A stretch of DNA of 64,000 nucleotides from Phytohabitans rumicis (GTDB lineage: Bacteria > Actinomycetota > Actinomycetes > Mycobacteriales > Micromonosporaceae): assembly GCF_011764445.1 (NCBI RefSeq), contig NZ_BLPG01000001.1:8981316-9045315 (forward strand), given 5' to 3'. The notes beneath the pieces are model-generated. The model was not told the DNA's origin. It worked only from the letters and a program-made list of their open reading frames with translations, and did not search any database. A program made the position numbers and the translations under genes. Shown piece by piece: positions 17,878 through 26,567 of this stretch; position 1 is the first letter of the stretch; each line of letters starts with the position of its first letter.

Positions 17878-19008
17878 ATGATGACAAAGGCGCGGGAATG
17901 GCAAAAGCTCGGACTCATCGCGTTGGCCGCAATCGTCATCGTCATTGTTTACAGCCAAATCATCGTCGTCTCGCAGCCCAGCTCTCAGGCGGCGGACATT
18001 ACCGCCGTCATCAGGGGAGTCAACCCCGACAACGGTGCGGGCTTAAGAATGGACGTCCTGGTCGACGTGCCGGTTCACCTGACGGGATGCGAAGACACTG
18101 TCAAGGTGAAGGCGATCGTCTCCGGGACGCCTCAATTCTGGAAGACGCACGGTGCACAGATAGGCGGCGCTGGCCATCTGGGGCTGGCCTTGCACACGAC
18201 GTACGACGGACTGCGAATGCTCGACTGGTCCGGCTACGACCTTCCGGATGCCTTGCTCAACGTATACGGCCCCGACCAGGTGCCTAATCCGAACCGGAGC
18301 GGAAAGGTCACCTTTACGCATCGAGAGGACTCGACTACCGGCGGTAGCCTATACGGGGTGTCGATTCAAGATTGGGCTAGCCACCGGACGCCGCTCGTGC
18401 TCGAGTTCGACGCCAAATGGACCTCGCCCCGCTCGACCGGATCCTGCTACCTCGTACTGCCGGAACTGGTGGCCGTTGAGTCCACCGCGGTGGGACAAGC
18501 GCGGGCCGGGGCGTACGACGCCGGGAGCGTGTTCGATGTCGCGCTCAACAGTTCCAACGGCGGCGAGGCCGCCACTCTCCCAGCCGCGGTGACGTTCGGT
18601 CGGGTCATTGTGCGGACCAACGGCCACATCGCGGACGGCCAATCCAGACCTGCTCCTCGGTTGGTTGACGGCAACCCCTGGACGAAGTCCCTTGGCGAGA
18701 TCGGCGAAGAGGCGGGCGTGTGGACCTGTGAGCCGCCGGCATCGAGAGAGCAGTACCCCAATGCCGGGGTGGTCAGTCCCGACGGGAACGAGAGCAGCCC
18801 TCCGCTCGACGCCGCGGCGCCGGCCGGCTGCGGAGGATTGGCGGTGATCGAGGCGCGAAACGCCGGCACGGTCCGGGACTTGGGGATCCTTCTGGTCGGC
18901 GGGTTGTTCAGCTTCGTTTTTGGCGCTCTGCTTCAGCACGGCGTCGGTTTGGGCGGGCGATCGTCGAAGGTGGACGCGAAACAAGACGGCGCCAGTCCGC
19001 CGGCGTGA
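17878..19008 (+). CDS. Hypothetical membrane-anchored protein with two terminal helices
   Basis: 376 residues. An N-terminal membrane anchor (LGLIALAAIVIVIVYSQIIV, about 12-31) is followed by a large extracytoplasmic region without recognised family motifs but with several Cys (for example in LTGCEDTVKV, TGSCYLVLPE and VWTCEPP), then a C-terminal helix (DLGILLVGGLFSFVFGALL). The start at 17878 is chosen over an upstream frame that reads through the repeat. GC content looks somewhat lower than in neighbours, which hints at transfer. The last 101 bp overlap the convergent peptidase gene. Function unknown. Confidence 0.75.
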   Translation: MMTKAREWQKLGLIALAAIVIVIVYSQIIVVSQPSSQAADITAVIRGVNPDNGAGLRMDVLVDVPVHLTGCEDTVKVKAIVSGTPQFWKTHGAQIGGAGHLGLALHTTYDGLRMLDWSGYDLPDALLNVYGPDQVPNPNRSGKVTFTHREDSTTGGSLYGVSIQDWASHRTPLVLEFDAKWTSPRSTGSCYLVLPELVAVESTAVGQARAGAYDAGSVFDVALNSSNGGEAATLPAAVTFGRVIVRTNGHIADGQSRPAPRLVDGNPWTKSLGEIGEEAGVWTCEPPASREQYPNAGVVSPDGNESSPPLDAAAPAGCGGLAVIEARNAGTVRDLGILLVGGLFSFVFGALLQHGVGLGGRSSKVDAKQDGASPPA

Positions 19009-20371
19009 CACCGCGGGTCGACTGGATGACGCGGATCGTCGCGCGGGTCAGCGGCACCAGGCCGGCCCGGTCCACCTTGTCCAGCGTGTCGGCGCGGTCG
19101 AACAGGTAGTACGGCGCGGACAGGAAGTTCACGATCGGTACGCCCGCGCGGTAGTAGAAGGCGGCATCGGTGGGCGGCTGCTCGCCGAGCGCCGTGGGTG
19201 TCAGGATCAGCGACCGGTGTACGCCCTCGGCGACCAGCGCGCCGCGTACCGCGGCCTCCAGCGCTGGCACCTGGCTGGTGAAGAACCAGCGCGGCACCGG
19301 CAGCCCGTTCGCGGGCAGGCGTGCCGCGTGCTCCAGGTGCACCTCCAGCACGGTGCGGTCGAGCTCGGCGCGGTGCCGGGCGATGAAGTCGAGCTGGCCG
19401 GTGAAGCCCGCCACGTGCGCGGCGTGCAGCAGGAACACCATCCGGTGCGGGCGCTCGGCGGCGGGCACGGACGACCAGTACGCCGCCTGCGCGAGCACCA
19501 GCGCGATCCCGCTGCCGTCCTCGACCGCCGAGGACCAGGGGCCGTCGTGGTGCGAGCCGACGATCACCAGGTCGTCGTCGGCGCCGGGCAGCTCGCCAAC
19601 CACGTTGTGCGAGGTGATCGTGTCCACTGTGGATGTGGCGGTGAGCCGCACGTGGACCGGCCCGGCGGCGAGCAGGCCGCGCAGCCACGCACCGTCGCTG
19701 CCGCTGATCCACACGCCGGGGATCGGGCGGCGGACCGCGTCGTACGGGACGTAGTAGTGGTGCGAGTCGTCGGGATGCCCGGTCAGGGAGCCGATGAACG
19801 CCGCCGCGCCGGCCGCGATCGACGGCTCCATGACGGCCAGCAGCTCCGGCCCGAACGGCAGCACGTGCTCGGTGCCGGGCAGGGTCCGGTCGGGGTCGAC
19901 GACGCGGTCCGGGAGGACAGCGCTGAGCCCGAGGTCGGCGGGCAACCGCAGGAACCGTACGTCGTACAACACCGCCTTGCCCGCGGCTGACACCGAAGGG
20001 TCGTATCCGGCCAGCTCCAGCTCCAGCCCGTCGGCCGGAGCGGCGTACGGCACCGGGTAGCACGGCACCGACCGGGTCGCGCCGCCGTTCGGGGTGACCC
20101 GCAGGGACCAGCGATGCGGGCGCCAGCGCTGGGCGGGGACCGGCTCCAGCCGTACGCGCTCCAGCCCGAAGCGGCGGAACCGGGAGGCGATCCACCGCTC
20201 GGCCCACACATCGGCCGGGTAGCCGGGCCGCCGGATGCCGTGCGAGTAGACGGTTTTGATCCAGCCGAAGATGGTGTCCTCGTCCGGGAGGTAAGGTGCC
20301 GGCGGTAGAGCAGGTAGCGCCGCACCCACGCCCAGCGCGCTGGACCCCAGCAACACGTCGCGCCGCCGCAT
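18908..20371 (-). CDS. M28-family zinc peptidase, secreted (Tat-type signal)
   Basis: 487 residues. It starts MRRRDVLLGSSALGVGAALP, a Tat-like signal. The M28 metal region is seen as LVIVGSHHDGPWSSAVEDGS (His and Asp ligands, about 262-281), with a later HLEHAARL ligand segment and DAAFYYRAGVPIVNFLSAPYY near the C-terminus. The usual EE catalytic pair after the bridging Asp is not obvious (HAAHVAGFTG occupies that place), so activity may be altered. The ATG at 20371 fits the signal peptide. Its 3' end runs 101 bp into the convergent gene; an earlier frame end cannot be excluded. Confidence 0.78.
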   Translation of the reverse strand: MRRRDVLLGSSALGVGAALPALPPAPYLPDEDTIFGWIKTVYSHGIRRPGYPADVWAERWIASRFRRFGLERVRLEPVPAQRWRPHRWSLRVTPNGGATRSVPCYPVPYAAPADGLELELAGYDPSVSAAGKAVLYDVRFLRLPADLGLSAVLPDRVVDPDRTLPGTEHVLPFGPELLAVMEPSIAAGAAAFIGSLTGHPDDSHHYYVPYDAVRRPIPGVWISGSDGAWLRGLLAAGPVHVRLTATSTVDTITSHNVVGELPGADDDLVIVGSHHDGPWSSAVEDGSGIALVLAQAAYWSSVPAAERPHRMVFLLHAAHVAGFTGQLDFIARHRAELDRTVLEVHLEHAARLPANGLPVPRWFFTSQVPALEAAVRGALVAEGVHRSLILTPTALGEQPPTDAAFYYRAGVPIVNFLSAPYYLFDRADTLDKVDRAGLVPLTRATIRVIQSTRGVTPADWRRLVSRPPSTIARPNRRRAEAERQKRS

Positions 20372-20415
20372 GGATTGACTGTAGTCGACTTATGCCGCTG
20401 CTAGAACGGGAGATT

Positions 20416-20778
20416 ATGGCAGGCGAAGACCGTCCGCGATTCGTGCTGCACGAGCACCGGCGGCCCCGGCACCACTTCGACCTGCGCCTGGAGGAGGGCG
20501 GCGTCCTCCGGTCCTGGGCGCTGCCGCGCGGCCTGCCCACCGACCCGACCCACAACCGCCTCGCCGTCGAGGTGGCCGACCACGACATGGAGCACCTCAC
20601 CTACCAGGACGAGGACAAGTCGATCGCCGATCTGGGCTGGTGGGAAGAGCACGATCGCAACGAGCGGCGGCTGCTGTTCACGCTGCACGGTAGGGGTCTG
20701 CCGCGGCGGTACGCGTTGATCCGTACCGCCGAAGGGTGGCTGATGCACCAGACGAAGGAGCAACCACCCGCCGCGTAG
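20416..20778 (+). CDS. Stand-alone LigD-type 3'-phosphoesterase domain protein
   Basis: 120 residues. The pattern RFVLHEHRRPRHHFDLRLEE with SWALPRGLP is the PE domain that, in LigD, trims 3' phosphates or ribonucleotides during non-homologous end joining. H and D of HxxHFDLRLE are metal/catalytic residues. The ATG at 20416 has GGGAG just upstream; an ATG 24 bp earlier is possible. It is not fused to ligase or polymerase domains. It is convergent with recQ, so both flanking genes concern DNA metabolism. A role in end processing is inferred from the family. Confidence 0.85.
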   Translation: MAGEDRPRFVLHEHRRPRHHFDLRLEEGGVLRSWALPRGLPTDPTHNRLAVEVADHDMEHLTYQDEDKSIADLGWWEEHDRNERRLLFTLHGRGLPRRYALIRTAEGWLMHQTKEQPPAA

Positions 20779-20792
20779 GCCGTCGGGCCGCC

Positions 20793-20876
20793 GATCAAGG
20801 AATCTCGCGTCGATCAAGGGCATATGGTCGTGGTTTGGAGATCAAAGCACGACCATATGCCCTTGATCGACGCACA
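20793..20876. repeat. 57-bp hairpin element (copy 2), perfect 21-bp arms
   Basis: Hairpin 20812-20868: GATCAAGGGCATATGGTCGT plus one G pairs perfectly with the right arm. The loop is GTTTGGAGATCAAAG. One half-unit GATCAAGGAATCTCGCGTC precedes it at 20793. It lies between the convergent phosphoesterase and recQ genes and contains the recQ stop codon (20795-20797). Confidence 0.9.
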
Positions 20877-22744
20877 AAGGGGGCGGCCCGCGCGACGGCG
20901 CGAAGGGCGGCCCCGCGACGGGCAGAGGGAGGGGCGCGGCCGGGGTTAAGGGCCGCGAGGGTGTCTAGGATTTGTTGGCCGAATTTGGCCAGTTTGTTTT
21001 CGCCTACGCCGTTCACCGTTGCCAGGGCGGCCAGGGTGGTGGGGTGTTCGGTCGCGATCTGGCGCAGGGTCGCGTCGTGGAAGATGACGTACGCCGGCAC
21101 GCCCTGCTCCTTGGCGGTGGCCGCGCGCCAGGCCCGCAGCCGCTCGAACACCGGTGCCGCCTGCGCCGGCAGCTCCGCGGCGGCCGCCGCCGAGCGCGAC
21201 TTGGCGGGTGTGGTCGGCCGCGCCTGCTCGCGCCGCAGCCGGACCTCGCGCTGCCGGCTCAGCACCGACGTGCTGCCCTCGGTGAGGACCAGGACGCCGT
21301 ACTCGCCCTGCACCGCGAGCAGGCCCTGGGCCAGCAGTTGGCGCACCACGCCCCGCCACTCGGACTCGCCCAGTTCGGTGCCGATGCCGAACACGGTCAG
21401 CGCGTCGTGGCCGTGCTGGGTGACCTTGTCGGTCTTGCGGCCGAGCAGGATGTCGATGGACTGGCCGGCGCCGAACTTCTGGTTGCGCTCGCGCTGCAGC
21501 CGCAGCACCGTCGACAGCAGCTTCTGCGCCGCGATCGTGCCGTCCCACGACTCCGGCGGCGTCAGGCACGTGTCGCAGTTGCCGCAGGGCTTGCTCTCCT
21601 CGCCGAAGTACGCCAGCAGCTGCACGCGCCGGCACTCGACGGTCTCGCACAGGGCCAGCATCGCGTCGAGGTGCGCGGCCAGGTTGCGCCGGTGCGCGAG
21701 GTCGCCCTCGGAGGAGTCGATCAGCTTGCGCTGCTGCACCACGTCCTGCAGGCCGTACGCCAGCCAGGCGGTCGACGGCAGCCCGTCCCGCCCGGCCCGG
21801 CCGGTCTCCTGGTAGTAGCCCTCCACCGACTTGGGCAGGTCGAGGTGGGCGACGAAGCGTACGTCCGGCTTGTCGATGCCCATCCCGAACGCGATCGTGG
21901 CGACCATGACCAGGCCGTCCTCGCGCAGGAAGCGGGACTGGTTGGTCGCGCGGGTGCGGGCGTCCAGCCCGGCGTGGTACGGCAGCGCGGGGATCCCGCT
22001 CTCCACCAGGAACTCGGCGATCTTTTCCACCGACGCGCGGGACAGGCAGTAGATGATGCCGGCGTCGCCCGCGTGCTCGGTGCGCAGCAGCGTGAGCAGC
22101 TGCCGGCGGGGCTCGTTCTTCGGCACGATCCGGTACTGGATGTTGGGCCGGTCGAAGCTGGCCACGAAGTGGCGGGCGTCGCCGAGCTGCAGCCGGGTCG
22201 CGATCTCCGTGTGGGTCGCCGTGGTCGCCGTCGCGGTCAGCGCGATCCGGGGCACCTTCGGCCAGCGCTCGTGCAGCATCGACAGCGCCAGGTAGTCGGG
22301 CCGGAAGTCGTGCCCCCACTGCGACACGCAGTGCGCCTCGTCGATCGCGAACAGCGAGATCGTGCCCCGGTCCAGCAGCCGCTGGACGGCCGCGGTGCCG
22401 AGCGCCTCCGGCGCCAGGTACAGCAGGTCGAGGTCGCCGGCCAGGAACGCCGCCTCGACCGCCCGCCGCTCGCCGAAGTCCAGCGTCGAGTTGAGGAAGC
22501 CGGCCCGCACGCCGAGCGTCCGCAGCGCGTCGACCTGGTCCTGCATGAGTGCGATCAGCGGCGAGATCACCACCCCGGTGCCCTCGCGCACCAGCGCCGG
22601 GATCTGGTAGCACAGCGACTTGCCGCCACCAGTGGGCATGAGCACCAAGGCGTCGCCGCCACCGCTCACGTGGTCGATGATCTCCCGCTGGTCGCCCCGG
22701 AACGAGTCGTACCCAAATACGCGTTGCAGGACCTCCAGAGCCAC
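20795..22744 (-). CDS. recQ: ATP-dependent DNA helicase RecQ
   Basis: 649-residue superfamily 2 helicase, 3'-5', used in recombination and fork repair. Walker [19 protein letters not shown] (about 35-52), DEAH box [16 protein letters not shown], motif [16 protein letters not shown], a zinc-binding Cys set ([20 protein letters not shown] followed by CDTC), a winged-helix RQC domain, and an HRDC domain in the last third ([20 protein letters not shown]). The final 25-30 residues ([20 protein letters not shown]) are encoded by the 57-bp hairpin repeat, so the native C-terminus probably ended near [10 protein letters not shown]. Confidence 0.95.
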   Translation of the reverse strand: MALEVLQRVFGYDSFRGDQREIIDHVSGGGDALVLMPTGGGKSLCYQIPALVREGTGVVISPLIALMQDQVDALRTLGVRAGFLNSTLDFGERRAVEAAFLAGDLDLLYLAPEALGTAAVQRLLDRGTISLFAIDEAHCVSQWGHDFRPDYLALSMLHERWPKVPRIALTATATTATHTEIATRLQLGDARHFVASFDRPNIQYRIVPKNEPRRQLLTLLRTEHAGDAGIIYCLSRASVEKIAEFLVESGIPALPYHAGLDARTRATNQSRFLREDGLVMVATIAFGMGIDKPDVRFVAHLDLPKSVEGYYQETGRAGRDGLPSTAWLAYGLQDVVQQRKLIDSSEGDLAHRRNLAAHLDAMLALCETVECRRVQLLAYFGEESKPCGNCDTCLTPPESWDGTIAAQKLLSTVLRLQRERNQKFGAGQSIDILLGRKTDKVTQHGHDALTVFGIGTELGESEWRGVVRQLLAQGLLAVQGEYGVLVLTEGSTSVLSRQREVRLRREQARPTTPAKSRSAAAAAELPAQAAPVFERLRAWRAATAKEQGVPAYVIFHDATLRQIATEHPTTLAALATVNGVGENKLAKFGQQILDTLAALNPGRAPPSARRGAALRAVARAAPFVRRSRAYGRALISKPRPYALDRREIP

Positions 22745-22753
22745 CGGGCGATT

Positions 22754-23623
22754 CTAGGCCGACCGACCGACAGCCTGGGGGACCGACCGCAGCGCGCCGG
22801 GGCGCCGCCCGTCGAGCCGGTCCAGCGCCGCCGAGGTGGCCTCGTCGGCCGGCAGGTAGACGACCAGCCGCTGGTCGTCGGCCTCCGGCAGCTCCAAGAT
22901 CTCGTACGCCAGCCGCAGCTCGCCCACCTCGGGGTGCGCGAGCCGCTCGATCCCGGTGCGCCGCGGCACGGTCGCCGCCGCCAGCCGCGCGGCGAACGCC
23001 GCCCCCGCGATCACGGTCAGGTCGTCGACCAGCTCCGCCCGATGGTGGTCGTCGGGGCCGATCGCCACCGCCAGCGTCGCGGCCCGCTCGCCCGCCACCC
23101 GGTCCCAATCCGGGTACGCCGCCCGCGCCCGCGCGTCGGCGAAGACGTACCGGGCCAGGTTGGGCGGGTCCGCGTCCAGCAGCCCGACCGGTCCCACCAG
23201 CCGCGCGAACCCCGACGTGTACGCCAGCACGTCCGCCAGCCGGTTCATCACGTACGCGGGGGCCGGCTCGAGCCGGTCCAGCAGCGCCCGCACGGTGGGC
23301 CGGACCTCGCGTGCCGGCGGCTCCAGTCCCGCGCACACCAACGCACCGCCGCCCCCGGCCACCTTGGCCAGGCCACGCAGGTGCATCCGCTCCTCGCTGG
23401 ACAGCCGCAGCGCGTCGGCCAGCGCCGCCAGCACCTGCATCGACGGGTGCCGGTCGCGCCCCTGCTCCAGCCGGGTCAGGTACTCGACGCTCACCCCGGC
23501 GAGGGTGGCCAGCTCGGCCCGGCGCAGGCCAGGTGTGCGGCGGCGGGGCCCGGTCGGCAACCCCACCTCGGCGGGAGTGACGGCTTCGCGGCGACCGCGC
23601 AGGAACGCCCCCAGGTCGGTCAT
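22754..23623 (-). CDS. XRE regulator with MmyB-like ligand domain
   Basis: 289 residues. N-terminal HTH (RRTPGLRRAELATLAGVSVE, then YLTRLEQGRDRHPS) and a C-terminal MmyB-type PAS-like domain (LEPAPAYVMNRLADVLAYTS, YVFADARARAAYPDW, HPEVGELRLAYEILELPEAD), the architecture of actinobacterial regulators of oxidoreductases. The start at 23621-23623 (MTDLGAFLRGRREAVTPAEV) is the family start. It is divergent from the SDR gene at 23727 across a 103-bp gap and probably controls it. Confidence 0.92.
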   Translation of the reverse strand: MTDLGAFLRGRREAVTPAEVGLPTGPRRRTPGLRRAELATLAGVSVEYLTRLEQGRDRHPSMQVLAALADALRLSSEERMHLRGLAKVAGGGGALVCAGLEPPAREVRPTVRALLDRLEPAPAYVMNRLADVLAYTSGFARLVGPVGLLDADPPNLARYVFADARARAAYPDWDRVAGERAATLAVAIGPDDHHRAELVDDLTVIAGAAFAARLAAATVPRRTGIERLAHPEVGELRLAYEILELPEADDQRLVVYLPADEATSAALDRLDGRRPGALRSVPQAVGRSA

Positions 23624-23726
23624 ATTTGCGAGGCTACACACCCACGGCGTACCCCATCGTGGCCCTGACAAGGCCAGCCTCGGCGCGGTCTGGTTCCGCG
23701 GCGGGCGACCAACGACGGTGGTGGGT

Positions 23727-24479
23727 ATGGATCTAGGACTTACCAACCGCACCGTCATCGTCACCGGCGCATCCGGGGGCATCGGGCGGCACATCGCCCG
23801 CGGCTTCGCCGCGGAGGGCGCCGACGTGGTCATCACCTACCGCAACTCGCGCTCCGACGCCGAGCAGGTGGCCAAGGAGATCGGCGACCGCACCCTGCTC
23901 ATCGGGTACGACCTGAGCGACCCCGCCGCGCCCACGGCCCTGGTCAAGCAGGTGCTGGACTGGACCGGCCGGATCGACGTGCTGGTCAACAACGCGGTCA
24001 ACTGGGGCGCCGACGGCCTGCCGCAAGGGCACTTCGAGGACGCGCCGGACGACTACTGGCTGCCGGTGCTGCGGGCCAACATCGAGGGCGCGCTGCGGCT
24101 GACCCGGACCGTGGCGCCGGTCCTGCGCGAGCGCCGCTGGGGCCGGCTGGTGCACGTCTCGTCCAGCGTCGCCGAGGACGGCATGCCCAGCGGGGAGTAC
24201 TACGGCGCGGCCAAGGCGGCGCTGCACGGGTTCAGCAAGTCGGCCGCGATCGGGCTCGGCCGGGATGGGGACATCCTGTCCAATGTGGTCATGCCCGGCC
24301 TGACCCGGACAGACCGGAACACCGAGATCACGGACGCATTCGGCGACCACTACAGCGCGTTGGCGCCGATCGGCCGGCTGCTGGACGCCGCCGAGGTGGC
24401 CGGCGCCGTCGTCTACCTCGGCTCGGCCGCCAACACGGGCATCACCGGGCAGGTGATCAGGGTGACCGGCGGCGCCTGA
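23727..24479 (+). CDS. Short-chain dehydrogenase/reductase
   Basis: 250-residue classical SDR: cofactor loop VTGASGGIGRHIARGF (about 11-26), NNAVNWG structural motif, Ser of HVSSSVAED and YGAAK catalytic pair (YYGAAKAALHGFSK), and C-terminal GQVIRVTGGA. NAD(P)-dependent oxidoreductase in the cytoplasm; substrate not deducible. The TYRNSR segment after the second strand (Arg) suits NADPH. It is the probable target of the divergent MmyB-type regulator, the usual arrangement for this regulator group. Confidence 0.92.
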   Translation: MDLGLTNRTVIVTGASGGIGRHIARGFAAEGADVVITYRNSRSDAEQVAKEIGDRTLLIGYDLSDPAAPTALVKQVLDWTGRIDVLVNNAVNWGADGLPQGHFEDAPDDYWLPVLRANIEGALRLTRTVAPVLRERRWGRLVHVSSSVAEDGMPSGEYYGAAKAALHGFSKSAAIGLGRDGDILSNVVMPGLTRTDRNTEITDAFGDHYSALAPIGRLLDAAEVAGAVVYLGSAANTGITGQVIRVTGGA

Positions 24480-24514
24480 CGGCTGTTGTCGGTGCTGGCG
24501 GCTACGCTGCTGGC

Positions 24515-26551
24515 GTGACCGAGACGCTGTACGGGGCTGACGACCTCACCCACCTGGAAGGGCTGGACGCCGTCCGCAAGCGTCCCGGCATGTACATCGG
24601 GTCGACGGACAGCCGCGGCGTCAACCACCTGGTCAACGAGATCCTGGACAACTCCACCGACGAGGGTGTCGCAGGTCACGCCACCCGCGTCGTGGTCACC
24701 CTGCACGCCGACGGTTCCGTCCAGGTCGACGACGACGGCCGCGGCATCCCCACCGACGTGCACGCCAAGTCCGGCCTGTCCGGCGTCGAACTGGTGCTGA
24801 CCCGGCTGCACGCGGGCGGCAAGTTCGGCGGCTCGGGCTACAAGACCTCCGGCGGCCTGCACGGCGTCGGCGCCTCCGCCGTCAACGCGCTGGCCCGCCG
24901 CTTCGACGTCACCGTCCGGCGGGCCGGCAAGATCCACGAGATGTCCTTCGAGTACGGGGTGCCGGGCGTGTTCGACGGGCCCGGCCCCACCGCCCGGTTC
25001 ACCCCGCAGGCCGGCCTGCGCGTCATCGGCAAGCTCAAGGCCGGGCAGCCGACCGGCACCTCCATCCGGTACTGGCACGACCCGCGCTACTTCGAGACCG
25101 GCGCCGCGCTCGACCTGGAGGCCGTCCGCGCCAAGGTGCGCAACACGGCGTTCCTCGTGCCCACCGTCACCTATGTGCTGCGCCACGCCGACGGGGAAGA
25201 CGTCAACCACTTCCCCAACGGCCTGGTCGACATGGTGGACTACCTCACCCCGGACGGCGACAAGCCGGTCTGCGGCACCGTGGTGATCGAGGGCACCGGG
25301 ACGTACCGGGAAAACGCCGCCGACGAAAACGGCGTCATGCAGTCCAATGTGGAGCGCAAGGCCGAGATCGAGGTCGCGCTCCGCTGGGGCACCGGCTACG
25401 ACCGCACCGTCGAGTGCTTCGCCAACACCATCCGCAACGTGCACGGCGGCACCCACCGCAAGGGCTTCGAGCGCGCCGTCACCCGCGCCCTCGTCGACGC
25501 CATCCGCAACACCCGCGGCCTGCTGCGACCCAAGGAGGAGCCGCCCGTCCTCGACGACGTCCTGGAGGGCATGACCGCGGTCGTGCACGTGCGGATCCCG
25601 GAGCCACAGTTCACCTCGCAGACCAAGGACGAGCTGTCCACCGCCGGCATCACCCGGGTCATCCAGGCCGTGGTCGAGCAGCACCTGCGCGCCTGGGTCG
25701 ACGGGCGCAAGACCAAGACCGAGGCCCGCACGATCCTGCAAAAGATCGTCGACGCCGGCCGGGTCCGGCTGGTCCAGAAACAGCAGAAGGACGCCGCCCG
25801 CCGCAAGACCGCCCTCGAAGGCGCGGCCATGCCGGCCAAGCTGGTCGACTGCCGATCCACCGGCGTGCAGCGCAGCGAGCTGTTCATCGTCGAGGGCGAC
25901 AGCGCGCTCGGCACCGCCCGGCTGGCCCGCTCCTCGGAGTACCAGGCGCTCCTGCCCATCCGCGGCAAGATCCTCAACGTGCAAAAGGCCAACCTGCAAC
26001 AGGTGCTCGACAACGTCGAGTGCTCGGCGATCGTGCAGGTGCTCGGCGCCGGCTCCGGCCGCACCTTCGACCTGGGCGCCATGCGCTACGGCCGCATCCT
26101 GATCATGGCGGACGCCGACGTCGACGGCTCGCACATCCGCACCCTGCTGATCACGCTCTTCGCCAAGTACATGCGCCCGGCGATCGAGGCCGGCCGGCTG
26201 TACGCCGCGATGCCGCCCCTCCACAAGATCACGACAAAGGGTCGCGAGCCGCGGACCATCTACACGTACACCCAGGCCGAGATGACCAACACGGTCGCCC
26301 GGCTGGAAAAGGCCGGCAAACAGGTCGTCACGCCGATCCCGCGCTTCAAGGGCCTGGGCGAGATGGACGCCGACGAGCTGTGGGAGACCACGATGAACCC
26401 GGGCACCCGCTCCGTGCGGCGGATCACCCTGGACGACGTGGACGAGGCCGAGCGGGTGCTGGAGCTGCTCATGGGCGACGCCGTGCCGCCCCGCCGTTCC
26501 TGGCTGATCGACTCCGCCGGCCGGGTCGACCGCGACACGATCGACGCCTGA
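24515..26551 (+). CDS. parE: Topoisomerase IV (type IIA) subunit B
   Basis: 678 residues, GTG start. GHKL ATPase motifs: ILDNSTDEGVAG, DDGRGIPTDVH and KTSGGLHGVGASAVNAL. TOPRIM domain: FIVEGDSALGTARLARSSEY with LLPIRGKILNVQKANLQQVL, and the metal-binding DADVDGSHIRTLLITLF. Length and the EGDSALGTA motif match the actinobacterial ParE/GyrB2 group. It is followed 16 bp later by parC, so the two form an operon for the decatenating enzyme. This is assigned as topoisomerase IV rather than gyrase because no dnaA/recF neighbours are seen and because of overall resemblance. Confidence 0.92.
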   Translation: MTETLYGADDLTHLEGLDAVRKRPGMYIGSTDSRGVNHLVNEILDNSTDEGVAGHATRVVVTLHADGSVQVDDDGRGIPTDVHAKSGLSGVELVLTRLHAGGKFGGSGYKTSGGLHGVGASAVNALARRFDVTVRRAGKIHEMSFEYGVPGVFDGPGPTARFTPQAGLRVIGKLKAGQPTGTSIRYWHDPRYFETGAALDLEAVRAKVRNTAFLVPTVTYVLRHADGEDVNHFPNGLVDMVDYLTPDGDKPVCGTVVIEGTGTYRENAADENGVMQSNVERKAEIEVALRWGTGYDRTVECFANTIRNVHGGTHRKGFERAVTRALVDAIRNTRGLLRPKEEPPVLDDVLEGMTAVVHVRIPEPQFTSQTKDELSTAGITRVIQAVVEQHLRAWVDGRKTKTEARTILQKIVDAGRVRLVQKQQKDAARRKTALEGAAMPAKLVDCRSTGVQRSELFIVEGDSALGTARLARSSEYQALLPIRGKILNVQKANLQQVLDNVECSAIVQVLGAGSGRTFDLGAMRYGRILIMADADVDGSHIRTLLITLFAKYMRPAIEAGRLYAAMPPLHKITTKGREPRTIYTYTQAEMTNTVARLEKAGKQVVTPIPRFKGLGEMDADELWETTMNPGTRSVRRITLDDVDEAERVLELLMGDAVPPRRSWLIDSAGRVDRDTIDA

Positions 26552-26567
26552 GGGAGAGCGCACAGCA

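Noticed and set aside
20972-23668. 898-residue open frame opposite recQ and the XRE gene
   Set aside because: Shadow of two well-supported genes; composition is artefactual.
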